A stretch of DNA of 64,000 nucleotides from Gammaproteobacteria bacterium (GTDB lineage: Bacteria > Pseudomonadota > Gammaproteobacteria > Steroidobacterales > Steroidobacteraceae): contig PLAH01000184.1 of NCBI GenBank assembly GCA_003134045.1, forward strand, positions 1 to 64,000, written 5' to 3'. The translations under genes and the position numbers were made by a program. Under the pieces are notes generated by a model, which did not search any database, was not told the DNA's origin, and worked only from the letters and a program-made list of their open reading frames with translations. Below are positions 10,897 to 20,828 of this stretch, one piece after another; within the stretch, counting starts at the first letter, position 1; every line of letters begins with the position of its first letter.

Positions 10897-10957
10897 AAGG
10901 TCGACGCACTTCACGGTGACTGTGTTCTTTTTCGTTGCCGTGAAGTGTCTTGACCTT
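10897..10957. repeat. Imperfect inverted repeat between convergent coxC and DUF2909 gene (possible bidirectional terminator)
   Basis: AAGGTCgacgCACTTCACGG ... CCGTGAAGTGtcttGACCTT; 10-bp perfect inner stem and 6-bp outer stem. Confidence 0.6.
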
Positions 10958-10977
10958 GCCGGTCGATGCCCTACGGC

Positions 10978-11187
10978 TCAGCGCAGTTGCTGCGGCTGGA
11001 TCCAGCCCTGGGTGTACGCCACGAGCAGCAGAACGAACAAAAATACCGACAGGCCGATGCGCCACGCCAGCGCCTTGACCATCTTGCTGCTGTCGCCCGG
11101 CTTGCTGCTCGACAAGTGGAACAAGGCTTTGCCCAAGCTGATGAGAATCAGCACCAGGATCACGATAACGAGATATTTGAATTCCAC
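10978..11187 (-). CDS. Twin-transmembrane protein (DUF2909-like)
   Basis: GTG start, ~69 aa, two TM segments (VEFKYLVIVILVLILISLGKALFHL...LSVFLFVLLLVAYTQGWI); in cytochrome oxidase locus. Confidence 0.7.
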   Translation of the reverse strand: MEFKYLVIVILVLILISLGKALFHLSSSKPGDSSKMVKALAWRIGLSVFLFVLLLVAYTQGWIQPQQLR

Positions 11188-11226
11188 GGCCGTCCTGTTT
11201 TTGACGGGGGGTAGTATATCGCCCCG

Positions 11227-11967
11227 ATGAAACTGGGTTCCCGCATCTTCGCACCGCGACTTTTCACGACTTCTCTGGCCGTGGTGATGCTGGTCGTGCT
11301 GGTGTCCCTGGGACGCTGGCAGCTGCAGCGCGCGGACCAGAAGCGAGCCTTGTACGACGCCTTCGACAAGGGCGCCGATGCGACCCTGGCAGTCGACCGG
11401 CGGACGTTGGCGTTGCCACGGTATCAGCACGTGGAAGCGCAGGGCTCGTACGATGCATCGCGGCAGATCTTGATCGACAACATGACCGATATGAATGGCC
11501 ACGCCGGATATTTCGTGATAACCCCCTTCGCCTTGAGGAGCGGCGGCTGGCTGCTCGTGAATCGCGGCTGGGTGCCGGTGGGCGGGAGCCGCGCCGAATT
11601 GCCCCTGGTGGACGTGAGTGGCGCGCCGCGAAGCATTCGAGGGCGCGCCGATCGTCTGCCGACGCCGGGCATCCAATTGGGATCCCGGGCGGTGCTCGCG
11701 CCGCCGTATCCCATCGTCGCGAATTTTCCGAGCCATGGCGAGATCGAACGGCTGCTGCCCGACGCCTCCTGGGCCCGGGCCGCGGACCTCGTGCTGCTGG
11801 ACGCCGACCAGCCCGACGGCTATGTCCGCCAATGGCAGCCGCCGGGATTCCCGCCGCTGCGCAACGTGGCCTACGCCGTGCAGTGGTTCGGTCTGGCGCT
11901 GGCGCTGGTGGTCATCTATCTCGTCACCAATCTGCGGCGCGCACCCGAACCTAAGGCCACCGTATGA
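11227..11967 (+). CDS. SURF1 family cytochrome oxidase biogenesis protein
   Basis: LGRWQLQRADQK, GWLLVNRGWVPV, NVAYAVQWFGLALALVVIYL. Confidence 0.9.
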   Translation: MKLGSRIFAPRLFTTSLAVVMLVVLVSLGRWQLQRADQKRALYDAFDKGADATLAVDRRTLALPRYQHVEAQGSYDASRQILIDNMTDMNGHAGYFVITPFALRSGGWLLVNRGWVPVGGSRAELPLVDVSGAPRSIRGRADRLPTPGIQLGSRAVLAPPYPIVANFPSHGEIERLLPDASWARAADLVLLDADQPDGYVRQWQPPGFPPLRNVAYAVQWFGLALALVVIYLVTNLRRAPEPKATV

Positions 11968-12680
11968 CGGAAGCCACCGCCCACGACCGGCGTCAGCGCC
12001 GGCTGCTGATCGCGCTGGCCCTGTTCTTTTTCGCGCCGCTCGCGGTGTCCTTCTACTTGTACTACGGCGGTAGCTGGCGGCCCGGCCATCGCGTCAACCG
12101 CGGCGATCTGATCGATCCGCCGCGCCCGCTGCCGGACGTGGCGCTGCCGCTGGCAAAACCAGCCTCGAGCACAGCGGCGGCCGGCACCGCTGCCACTAAC
12201 GCGGGGGCTGCGCCGGCTGCCGCGACAGGTGCCGCGGGTGCCGGCTCCGCGCCGGCCACCGCTGCCGCCACCCTGACCAAGCCCGATTTCTTGAAGGGCA
12301 AGTGGACGCTGCTCTACTGGGGCGCGGGTGCCTGCAATGCGCGCTGCCGCACCAATCTGTACAACACGCGCCAGGTGCGCACCGCGCTCAATCGCGACAT
12401 GGATCGAGTGCAACGCGTATTTCTCGCAGAGGGCGCCTGTTGCGATTGGCCCTACCTTAAGCACGAGCACCCGGACCTCATCACGCTCGCCGACTCGCCG
12501 GACGCCGCGCCGCTGCTCGCCCTGTTGCCGAGTTTCGGCGGCATCGCACCCGAGACCGCCGACCGCCTCTATCTCATCGATCCGCTGGGCAATCTGATGA
12601 TGTCCTACGCGCCCGACGCGAAGCCCAAGGGCCTGCTCGAGGACTTGAAGCGTCTGCTCGGGCTCTCGCAGGTGGGCTGA
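11964..12680 (+). CDS. Membrane-anchored thioredoxin-fold-like protein of cytochrome oxidase cluster
   Basis: N-terminal TM, Ala-rich linker, GKWTLLYWGAGACNARC; between surf1 and ctaA. Confidence 0.65.
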   Translation: MTEATAHDRRQRRLLIALALFFFAPLAVSFYLYYGGSWRPGHRVNRGDLIDPPRPLPDVALPLAKPASSTAAAGTAATNAGAAPAAATGAAGAGSAPATAAATLTKPDFLKGKWTLLYWGAGACNARCRTNLYNTRQVRTALNRDMDRVQRVFLAEGACCDWPYLKHEHPDLITLADSPDAAPLLALLPSFGGIAPETADRLYLIDPLGNLMMSYAPDAKPKGLLEDLKRLLGLSQVG

Positions 12681-12683
12681 CTC

Positions 12684-13685
12684 ATGCCCCCGCGGCATCG
12701 ACTGATGTGGTTCCGCCGCCTGGCGCTGCTGGGCGCCATCCTGGCGTTCGGCGTGGTCGTGCTCGGCGCCTGGGTGCGCCTCACGGACGCCGGGCTTGGA
12801 TGCCCCGATTGGCCCGGCTGCTACGGGCACTTGTATCCACACGCCGGCCACCAGGTCGGCAAAGCGTGGCACGAGATGATCCATCGCTATGTCGCCGGCA
12901 CTTTGGGGCTCATCATCACCACCTTGGCTGTGTGGGCCTGGCTCAGGCGCAAGGACCGCGATCAGCCGCTGCTCCCCGTCGCGCTGCTGTTCGTGGTGGT
13001 CTGTCTGCAAGGCGCGCTGGGCGCACTCACCGTCACGCTGCTGCTCAAGCCGCTGATCGTGACCGCGCACTTGTTCGGCGGCCTCACCACGCTGGCCCTC
13101 CTGTGGTGGCTGTCCATCGTCCCGGAGCGCCGCGCTGTCACGGCGCCGGAAGCGAGCCTGCGCCCGTTCGCGCTCGTGGCCTTCGGGGTACTGGTGCTGC
13201 AGATTTTCCTGGGCGGCTGGACCAGCACGAATTACGCCGCGGTCGCCTGCCCGGATTTCCCGACCTGCCAACGCTCGTGGTGGCCGCCGATGGATTTCCG
13301 CGACGCCTTCGTGCTGTGGCGCGGACTGGGCATCGATTATGAAGGCGGGGTGCTCGACAACCCCGCCCGCATGGCCATTCACCTGACGCATCGCTGCGGC
13401 GCCGCGGTGACCGGCGTGGTGCTCATCGTCCTCGGGTTGCTGACCCTGTCGCGCGGCACCAGCCGGCGGCTATCCCGCGCCGGCCTATTCGTAGCCGCGG
13501 CCGTCCTGCTGCAACTGTCGATCGGCATCGCCACCGTGCATTTCGGCGTGCCCCTGCCGCTCGCCACCCTGCACAATGCCGGGGCAGCCCTCTTGGTCGT
13601 GAGCATGGTGTGGCTGCTGCGGGCGCTGTGGCCGGCACCGGCGGTCGGCATGATACCCTTGGCAGGTGTCGACCGCCCCGCATAA
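12684..13685 (+). CDS. ctaA: Heme A synthase (COX15/CtaA)
   Basis: GAWVRLTDAGLGCPDWPGCYG, HEMIHRYVAGTLG, HLTHRCGA. Confidence 0.95.
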   Translation: MPPRHRLMWFRRLALLGAILAFGVVVLGAWVRLTDAGLGCPDWPGCYGHLYPHAGHQVGKAWHEMIHRYVAGTLGLIITTLAVWAWLRRKDRDQPLLPVALLFVVVCLQGALGALTVTLLLKPLIVTAHLFGGLTTLALLWWLSIVPERRAVTAPEASLRPFALVAFGVLVLQIFLGGWTSTNYAAVACPDFPTCQRSWWPPMDFRDAFVLWRGLGIDYEGGVLDNPARMAIHLTHRCGAAVTGVVLIVLGLLTLSRGTSRRLSRAGLFVAAAVLLQLSIGIATVHFGVPLPLATLHNAGAALLVVSMVWLLRALWPAPAVGMIPLAGVDRPA

Positions 13686-14577
13686 CCCGCCGATTGCCGC
13701 TTTCAGGCCCAGCCGTTGGCGCGATTTCTTGGAGCTCACCAAGCCCAAGGTGAGCCTGTTGATCGTGTTCACGGCCATCGTGGGCATGGTGCTGGCATCG
13801 CCCGGCATGGTACCGCTGCCGGCATTGATTTTCGGCACGTTGGGGATTGCCCTGGCCTCGGGTTCGGCGGCCGCCTTCAATCACGTGGTCGACCGGCGCA
13901 TCGATGAACAGATGGCGCGCACGCGCCGCCGGCCGTTGCCGACGGGCCACTTGCTGAAGCGCCAAGCCGTCATATTCGCGAGCCTCTTGGCCTTGGGCTC
14001 CATGCTGATTCTATGGCCGACGGTGGGCGGCCTCACCGCGCTGCTCACCTTCTGCTCGTTGATCGGCTATGCCATCGTCTACACCATGTGGCTGAAGCGC
14101 GCGACGCCGCAGAACATCGTGATCGGCGGTGCGGCGGGCGCGGCTCCGCCGGTGCTCGGCTGGGCCGCCGTGACCCATACCATCGACCCGCACGCGCTGT
14201 TGCTGTTCCTCATCATCTTCACCTGGACGCCGCCGCATTTCTGGGCGCTGGCGATCGCGCGGCGCGACGACTATGCCAAGGTCGGCATCCCCATGCTGCC
14301 CGTGACCCACGGCATTCCGTACACGCGGCTGCAAATCGTGCTGTACACCATTCTACTGGTGCTGAGCACGCTGCTGCCGGTGCTCACCGGCATGAGCGGC
14401 CTCATTTACCTCGTCGCCGTGGTCGCGCTGAACGCGCGGTTCCTCTACTTCGTGATGGCGCTTCACCGCAATGTACGGCCCGGTCTGCCCATGCGTACCT
14501 TCCGGTTTTCCATCACCTATTTGATGCTGCTGTTCGCGGCGCTGATCGTCGATCATTACCTGCCGTTCCCTCTATAG
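13666..14577 (+). CDS. ctaB: Protoheme IX farnesyltransferase
   Basis: LTKPKVSLLIVFTA, FNHVVDRRIDEQMARTRRRPLPTG, TPPHFWALAIARRDDYAKVGIPMLPV. Confidence 0.96.
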   Translation: MSTAPHNPPIAAFRPSRWRDFLELTKPKVSLLIVFTAIVGMVLASPGMVPLPALIFGTLGIALASGSAAAFNHVVDRRIDEQMARTRRRPLPTGHLLKRQAVIFASLLALGSMLILWPTVGGLTALLTFCSLIGYAIVYTMWLKRATPQNIVIGGAAGAAPPVLGWAAVTHTIDPHALLLFLIIFTWTPPHFWALAIARRDDYAKVGIPMLPVTHGIPYTRLQIVLYTILLVLSTLLPVLTGMSGLIYLVAVVALNARFLYFVMALHRNVRPGLPMRTFRFSITYLMLLFAALIVDHYLPFPL

Positions 14578-14580
14578 GCC

Positions 14581-15648
14581 ATGCCCTCGACCGCGACCTC
14601 GACTTTTTACCCGCGCGTATTCGCACTCGTCGTCGCAGCCATTCTGGGGTATGCGCTGGTCTTGATTTTCACGCCGTTCTTCGGCGCCATGACCTGGGCC
14701 GCCTTTCTCGCCTTCCTGCTGTTCCCGCTGAATGTGCGCTGGCGCCGCAGGCTGCATGGTCCCGGTATCGCGGCCGGCCTGCTCACCCTGCTCGCGCCCA
14801 TCACCATCCTGCTGCCCCTCGGCGCCTTGTCCATCGAGTTCGTGGCGCAAATCTCCGGTCTATTGCAGAAGCTGCAGAAAGCGGCCGCGCAGTGGGACAT
14901 CAAGACGTTTTCCGATCTGCAGCAGTTTCCCGTGATCGCGCGCGCCAACGCGTGGCTCGAATCGAACGCGGGAGTGTCCGCCACGCAGCTGCAGGGCTGG
15001 CTGGTCAGCGGCACTCAACACGTCCTGCAGCGCGCCGCCAGTTTCAGCGGATCGTTCTTTTTGGGCGCGCTGGACTCGCTGCTGAGCTTTGCGATCATGC
15101 TGTTCCTGCTGTACTTTTTCCTGCGCGACGGCGATGCCCTGATGAAGCGGGCGCGCGGTCTCATTCCGCTGGACGAGGCGCGCAAGGACCGTCTGTTCCG
15201 GCAGATCGGCAATGTGACGCGGGCCATCGTCTTCGGCACCAGCATGACCGCCCTGGCCCAGGGCCTGCTGATCGGCATCGGCTTCGCCATCGCCAGCCTG
15301 CCCTCGCCCGTGGTGTTCGGCGTGCTGGCGGCGCTCTTGTCCATGCTGCCCATCGGCGGCGCCGCCTTCGTCTGGGGGCCCGCGGCCGTCTGGCTGTTCT
15401 TCGATGGCCGCTGGGGCTTCGGCATCTTCATGCTGGCTTGGGGATTGATGCTGGGCGGCCTCGACAACGTGTTGCGCCCGCTGCTGATTTCCGGCCGTGC
15501 CAAGATCTCCGCATTGGCGGTGTTCGTGGGCGTCCTGGGCGGCATTCCCGCGTTCGGCGCCATCGGCGTGATCGCGGGCCCGGTGGTGCTGTGCCTGGTG
15601 CTCGCCCTGGCTGAATTTGCCGAGGAGACCCGCGAGGGCACCGCTTGA
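14581..15648 (+). CDS. AI-2E family transporter (PerM-like)
   Basis: Polytopic membrane protein; LLPIGGAAFVWGPAAVWLF, DNVLRPLLISGRAKISALAVFVGVLGGIPAFGAIGVIAGPVVL. Confidence 0.85.
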   Translation: MPSTATSTFYPRVFALVVAAILGYALVLIFTPFFGAMTWAAFLAFLLFPLNVRWRRRLHGPGIAAGLLTLLAPITILLPLGALSIEFVAQISGLLQKLQKAAAQWDIKTFSDLQQFPVIARANAWLESNAGVSATQLQGWLVSGTQHVLQRAASFSGSFFLGALDSLLSFAIMLFLLYFFLRDGDALMKRARGLIPLDEARKDRLFRQIGNVTRAIVFGTSMTALAQGLLIGIGFAIASLPSPVVFGVLAALLSMLPIGGAAFVWGPAAVWLFFDGRWGFGIFMLAWGLMLGGLDNVLRPLLISGRAKISALAVFVGVLGGIPAFGAIGVIAGPVVLCLVLALAEFAEETREGTA

Positions 15649-15708
15649 ACTAACCCCGTGCGCAAGGGCCCGTTGCCGGCCCCGACCTGCAGTACAATCC
15701 GCGCCCTG

Positions 15709-17865
15709 ATGGACGTATCTCATCTTCTCGACGGACTCAACGACGCGCAGCGCCAGGCCGTGGCTTCACCGCTCGGCCCGGCCCTGGTACTGGCCGGCGC
15801 GGGCAGCGGCAAGACCCGGGTGTTGGTTCATCGGGTTGCCTGGCTGATCCAGGTCGAGGGCACGTCCCCGAACAGCATCCTCGCCGTCACCTTCACCAAC
15901 AAGGCCGCCGCCGAAATGCGCGGGCGCATCGAAACCTTGCTGGGGATTCCCGGCGGCGCGATGTGGATCGGTACTTTTCACGGACTCACGCACCGCCTGC
16001 TGCGCCTGCACTGGCGCGAGGCAGGCCTGCCGCAAAGTTTCCAGATCCTGGATTCGGAAGATCAGGCGAGATTGCTGCGCAAAGTCCTCAAAGCGCTCGA
16101 TCTCGACGAGGCCCGTTGGGTGCCGCGCGAAATACAGTGGTTCATCAACGCGCAAAAAGACGAGGGCCTTAGGGCTAAACATCTCAAGGACAACGGCGAC
16201 CCGACGCGGCGCCAGCTCATCAAAATCTATCAGGCCTACGAAGAGGCCTGTCAGCGCGCAGGCGTGGTGGACTTCGCCGAGCTGCTGCTGCGCGCCTACG
16301 AAATGTGGCGCGACAATCCGTCGCTGCTGCAGCACTACCGCGCGCGCTTTCGCCATGTGCTGGTGGACGAGTTCCAGGACACCAACGCGATCCAGTACAA
16401 GTGGCTGCTGCTGCTGGCGGGTCCGCAAGGATTGCCGTTCGCCGTCGGCGACGACGATCAATCGATTTATCGCTGGCGCGGCGCGCGGGTCGAGAACTTG
16501 AATCAATTTCGCCGCGATTACCCGGCGGCGGCACTCTACAAGCTGGAGCAGAACTACCGTTCGACAGGCACCATATTGAAGGCAGCGAACGCGCTCATTT
16601 CCAATAACGCGGGGCGCCTCGGCAAGAATCTGTGGACCAGCGGCGAGGATGGCGAACGCGTGAAACTATACGCCGCCTTCAACGAACGCGACGAGGCCGA
16701 CTTCGTCGTGAACCGCATCCGCGAATGGGTGGATCGCGGCGGCGCGCGGCGCGAAGTCGCCGTGCTGTATCGCTCCAATGCCCAGTCGCGCGTCTTCGAA
16801 GAAGCGTTCCTGAACGCCCGCATGCCCTATCGCGTCTATGGGGGCCTGCGCTTCTTCGAACGGGCTGAAATCAAGGATGCGCTCGCCTACCTGCGTCTGG
16901 TCGCGAGCCGCGCCGACGATACCTCGTTCGAGCGCGTGGTGAACCTGCCCACGCGCGGCATCGGCGCGAAGACCTTGGACACGCTGCGCGATATGGCGCG
17001 CGCCGGCGGCACCTCGTTGTGGATGGCGGCGGGTATGGCCGTGCAAAGCGGGCTCGCGCAGCGCGCGGCGCTGGCTCTGCAAAGTTTCCTGCAGCTGATC
17101 GAACGTCTGGGCCGGGAAGTCGCGGGCCTCGAGCTGCACGAGCAGGTGGACCACGTCATTCAGATGAGCGGCCTGATCGAGCACTTCAAGAAGGAACGCG
17201 GCGAGCGCGGCGAGGGGCGGGTGGAGAACTTGCTGGAGCTGGTGAGCGCCGCCAAGGGATTCTCGCCCGAGGGCGAGACCGACATGCAGCCGCTCGAATC
17301 GTTTCTCGCGCACGCCGTGCTCGAGTCGGGCGAGGGACAGGCGGATCCCTACGCCGACTGCGTGCAGATGATGACCTTGCACACCGCCAAGGGACTGGAA
17401 TTTCCGGTGGTGTTTCTCGCCGGCATGGAGGATGGATTGTTCCCGCACCAGCGCTCGATCGGGGATCTCGCGAGCCTGGAGGAGGAACGCCGCCTGTGCT
17501 ACGTGGGCACCACCCGCGCCATGCGGCAGCTCTATATCACCTATGCCGAGCAGCGCCGCCTGTACGGCGTCGATCAGTACGGACAGCCGTCCCGCTTCAT
17601 CAGCGAACTGCCCGCCGAGCTGATCGAGGAGATCCGCCCGCGCCTGCAAGTGTCGCGGCCGGTGTTCGTGAAACGCAGCCCCACCCTGGAAGAGACGCCC
17701 GGCCATGGCATGCGCATGGGCAGCCGGGTGAGGCATGCCAAGTTCGGCGACGGCGTGGTGCTGAATTTCGAGGGCAACGGCCCCCAGGCGCGAATCCAGG
17801 TCAATTTCGAGGCCCAGGGCACGAAGTGGTTGATGCTCTCCTATGCCAATCTCGAGGTCGTATAG
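15709..17865 (+). CDS. uvrD: DNA helicase II (UvrD)
   Basis: LNDAQRQAV, AGAGSGKT, DEFQDTN, GDDDQSIYRWRGA, TLHTAKGLEFPVVFL, EEERRLCYVGTTRA. Confidence 0.95.
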   Translation: MDVSHLLDGLNDAQRQAVASPLGPALVLAGAGSGKTRVLVHRVAWLIQVEGTSPNSILAVTFTNKAAAEMRGRIETLLGIPGGAMWIGTFHGLTHRLLRLHWREAGLPQSFQILDSEDQARLLRKVLKALDLDEARWVPREIQWFINAQKDEGLRAKHLKDNGDPTRRQLIKIYQAYEEACQRAGVVDFAELLLRAYEMWRDNPSLLQHYRARFRHVLVDEFQDTNAIQYKWLLLLAGPQGLPFAVGDDDQSIYRWRGARVENLNQFRRDYPAAALYKLEQNYRSTGTILKAANALISNNAGRLGKNLWTSGEDGERVKLYAAFNERDEADFVVNRIREWVDRGGARREVAVLYRSNAQSRVFEEAFLNARMPYRVYGGLRFFERAEIKDALAYLRLVASRADDTSFERVVNLPTRGIGAKTLDTLRDMARAGGTSLWMAAGMAVQSGLAQRAALALQSFLQLIERLGREVAGLELHEQVDHVIQMSGLIEHFKKERGERGEGRVENLLELVSAAKGFSPEGETDMQPLESFLAHAVLESGEGQADPYADCVQMMTLHTAKGLEFPVVFLAGMEDGLFPHQRSIGDLASLEEERRLCYVGTTRAMRQLYITYAEQRRLYGVDQYGQPSRFISELPAELIEEIRPRLQVSRPVFVKRSPTLEETPGHGMRMGSRVRHAKFGDGVVLNFEGNGPQARIQVNFEAQGTKWLMLSYANLEVV

Positions 17866-17891
17866 GGACTCGTGTAGTACAGTAGCCCGCT

Positions 17892-19268
17892 GTGAAAATC
17901 ATCATCCTCGGTGCCGGACAGGTCGGCCGCACGGCGGCCTATCACCTCTCTCGTGAGGAAGCGAACGACGTCACCGTCATCGATGTGAACGAGGAAATCC
18001 TGCGCGACCTGCAGGACCGGCTCGACATACGCACCGTGAACGGCAACGCGGCGAGTCCGCGCATTCTCGAAGCCGCCGGCATCGCCGGCACCGACATTCT
18101 GGTGGCGCTCACCAACAGCGACGAAGTCAACATGCTGGCCTGCCAGATCGCGTGGACCCTGTACCGCACGCCAAAGAAAATCGCGCGGGTGCGCTCCGCC
18201 GACTACACCGAGCGGGACAAGCTGTTCGGCGAGAACGCGGTGGCGGTGGACGTCTGGATCAGTCCGGAACAATTGGTCACCGAACATGTGGCACGTTTGA
18301 TCCGCTACCCGGGGGCACTCCAGGTACTGGATTTTGCCGACGGCCGGGTGCGCCTGGTCGGCATACGTGCCTTGCAGGGCGGCCCGCTGGTGGGGCAGGC
18401 GCTGAAGACGCTGCGTGAACATATTCCCACGGCCGATGCGCGCGTCGCCGCCATCTACCGCGCGGGGAAGAGCATCAAGCCCGAGGGCACCACGGTCATC
18501 GAAGACGGCGACGAAGTGTTCTTTCTGGCCGCGCGCGCGGATATTCGCACGGTGATGAAAGAGATGCGCCGCGAGGAACGCCCGGCCCGCCGCGTCGTCA
18601 TCGCCGGCGGCGGCAACATCGGCTTTCGGCTGGCGAGCGAACTGGAGGACAAGAACCAGGTCAAGCTCATCGAGCGCGACAGCAAGCGCGCGCGCCGCGT
18701 GTCGGAGCAGCTGAACCGCACCATCGTGCTGCACGGCGACGCCGCCGACGAGGAGCTGCTGGTGGAGGAGAACATCGACAGCACCGACGTGTTCGCCGCG
18801 CTGACCAACTCCGAAGAGGCCAACATTCTCTCCGCCATGCTGGCCAAGCGGCTCGGTGCCCGCAAGGTCATGGCCCTCATCAACAAGCCGTCCTACGCGG
18901 AACTGATCGAGAGCGGCTCCATCGACGTGGCGATTTCACCGCAGACCGTGACCATCGGCTCGCTGCTCGCGCACGTGCGGCGCGGCGACGTGGTGCGGGT
19001 GCACTCGCTGCGGCGCGGCGCGGCGGAAGCGCTCGAGGTGGTGGTACACGGCGACGCGGACAGTTCGAAGGTGATCGGCCGGCGCATCGAGGATATCGCG
19101 CTGCCCGAAGGCACGACGCTGGGTGCCGTGGTGCGGGGCGAGGACGTCATCATCGCCCACCACGATACGACGGTGCAGCCGGACGACCATCTGATCCTGT
19201 TCCTGACGGATCGCCGCCACATCGAGGCCGTCGAAAAGCTGTTCCAAGGCTCCGCTTCTTTCTTGTGA
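17892..19268 (+). CDS. trkA: Trk system potassium transporter TrkA
   Basis: Two RCK domains (MKIIILGAGQVG; VVIAGGGNIGFRLA); adjacent trkH. Confidence 0.95.
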   Translation: MKIIILGAGQVGRTAAYHLSREEANDVTVIDVNEEILRDLQDRLDIRTVNGNAASPRILEAAGIAGTDILVALTNSDEVNMLACQIAWTLYRTPKKIARVRSADYTERDKLFGENAVAVDVWISPEQLVTEHVARLIRYPGALQVLDFADGRVRLVGIRALQGGPLVGQALKTLREHIPTADARVAAIYRAGKSIKPEGTTVIEDGDEVFFLAARADIRTVMKEMRREERPARRVVIAGGGNIGFRLASELEDKNQVKLIERDSKRARRVSEQLNRTIVLHGDAADEELLVEENIDSTDVFAALTNSEEANILSAMLAKRLGARKVMALINKPSYAELIESGSIDVAISPQTVTIGSLLAHVRRGDVVRVHSLRRGAAEALEVVVHGDADSSKVIGRRIEDIALPEGTTLGAVVRGEDVIIAHHDTTVQPDDHLILFLTDRRHIEAVEKLFQGSASFL

Positions 19269-20722
19269 AGGACATTTTACTGCCGGTAGCACATGTGTTC
19301 GCCATGGTCATGATGGTGTTCGCAGTGACCATGCTGGCGCCCCTGGTGATGGCGGTGTGGGAGCTCGACCCGGCATTGTGGGCATTCGTCACCTCCGCCG
19401 TGGCCACCTTCGTGCTCGGCGCGCTGCTCTGGCTGGCGACGCGGCGCTTCAAGCGCGAACTGAAAACCCGCGACGGACTCATGCTGGTGGCGCTGACCTG
19501 GGTGGTGCTGCCGGCGGTGGCCGGGTTCCCGCTGTGGAATTACCTGCCCATCAATTTCACCGACGCCTACTTCGAGGCGGCCTCCGGCCTCACCACCACC
19601 GGCGGGACGGTGCTGTCGGGCCTGGAGTTCCTGCCGCGGTCCATCAATTTGTGGCGGCATCTGCTCAGCTGGCTGGGCGGCATGGGCATCATCGTGCTCG
19701 CGGTGGCCATCCTGCCCATGCTGGGCGTCGGCGGCATGCAGATCTACCGCGCTGAGATGCCGGGCCCGATGAAGGACAGCAAACTGACGCCGCGCATCGG
19801 GCAGACGGCGAAACTGTTGTGGGCGGTGTATGCCGGACTCACGGCGGCGTGCGTGGTGTGCTTGAAGCTCGCCGGCATGAACTGGTTCGACGCCGTGTGC
19901 CATGGCTTCTCGGCGCTGGCCTTGGGCGGTTTCTCGACCTACGACGCCAGCATCGGGCACTTCAATTCGCTGCCCATCGAAATGGTGCTCACGGTGTTTC
20001 AGATTCTGGCTGCGCTGAATTTCGCCACGCATTTCCTGGCGTGGAGCCAGCGCGGACTGCTCGCCTATTTCCGCGACGCCGAGGCCAAGGCCGTGCTCGG
20101 CGTGCTGGCCGTGAGCTGCATCGGCATCGCCGTGTTCCTGGTCTTCAAGGGCACCTACCCGGATTTCCCGACGGCGCTCAGGCATACCACGTTCAATCTG
20201 GTGTCCGTCGCCACCGACAGCGGCTTGCACACCCAGGACTACTCCCGGTGGCCCATCTTCGCGCCCATGTGGATGATATTCTTGAGCTCCATCGTGGCGA
20301 GCTCCGGTTCCACCGGCGGCGGCATCAAGATGATCCGCACGCTGGTGCTCGCCAAGCAAGCCCACCGCGAGCTCAACATGCTGGTCCACCCGAACATGGT
20401 GCGGCCGCTCAAGGTGGGCGGTACGGTGATCGCGAACCGCGTCGTGTTCGCGGTGCTCGCGTTCGTGTTCCTGTACTTCATGAGCATCGTGACGCTGATC
20501 TTCGTGCAGCTCGCCAGCGGCTTGGATTTCCTGACCTCGCTGTCCTCCATCATCGCCTGCATCAACAACGCCGGCCCCGGCTTGGGCCTGGTGGGCCCGG
20601 GCAGCAATTACGGCATATTGAGCGATTTTCAGACCTGGGTATGTTCCGTCGCAATGCTGCTCGGTCGGCTGGAGGTTTTCACACTCCTGGTGCTGTTCAC
20701 TCCCACTTTATGGAGAAAATGA
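19265..20722 (+). CDS. trkH: Trk potassium uptake channel TrkH
   Basis: ASGLTTTGGTVLSGLEFLPRSINLWRHLLSWLGGMGIIVLAVAILPMLGVGGMQIYRAEMPGP; SSGSTGGGIKMIR. Confidence 0.95.
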   Translation: MKDILLPVAHVFAMVMMVFAVTMLAPLVMAVWELDPALWAFVTSAVATFVLGALLWLATRRFKRELKTRDGLMLVALTWVVLPAVAGFPLWNYLPINFTDAYFEAASGLTTTGGTVLSGLEFLPRSINLWRHLLSWLGGMGIIVLAVAILPMLGVGGMQIYRAEMPGPMKDSKLTPRIGQTAKLLWAVYAGLTAACVVCLKLAGMNWFDAVCHGFSALALGGFSTYDASIGHFNSLPIEMVLTVFQILAALNFATHFLAWSQRGLLAYFRDAEAKAVLGVLAVSCIGIAVFLVFKGTYPDFPTALRHTTFNLVSVATDSGLHTQDYSRWPIFAPMWMIFLSSIVASSGSTGGGIKMIRTLVLAKQAHRELNMLVHPNMVRPLKVGGTVIANRVVFAVLAFVFLYFMSIVTLIFVQLASGLDFLTSLSSIIACINNAGPGLGLVGPGSNYGILSDFQTWVCSVAMLLGRLEVFTLLVLFTPTLWRK

Positions 20723-20796
20723 GGATATTTTTGGTCGTTTTTATCCACTTGATGGGAATTAGTTCACTTGTGGATTTTTCGGCGCGGAAATCCTCA
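20720..20796 (+). repeat. AT-rich nested inverted repeat between trkH and dtd
   Basis: Outer TGAGGAT/ATCCTCA (20720-20726, 20790-20796); inner ATCCAC/GTGGAT (20743-20748, 20770-20775). Confidence 0.5.
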
Positions 20797-20828
20797 CAAA
20801 TCGAATTCATGGTGGATATTGGCAGCTC

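Noticed and set aside
10874-10900. GGTTCGAACC resembling a tRNA T-loop downstream of coxC
   Set aside because: No T-stem pairing, no anticodon or acceptor arms; a short palindrome only.
14013-15614. 533-aa plus-strand ORF overlapping ctaB and the AI-2E transporter in another frame
   Set aside because: Alternative-frame artefact; real genes are on the same strand in other frames.
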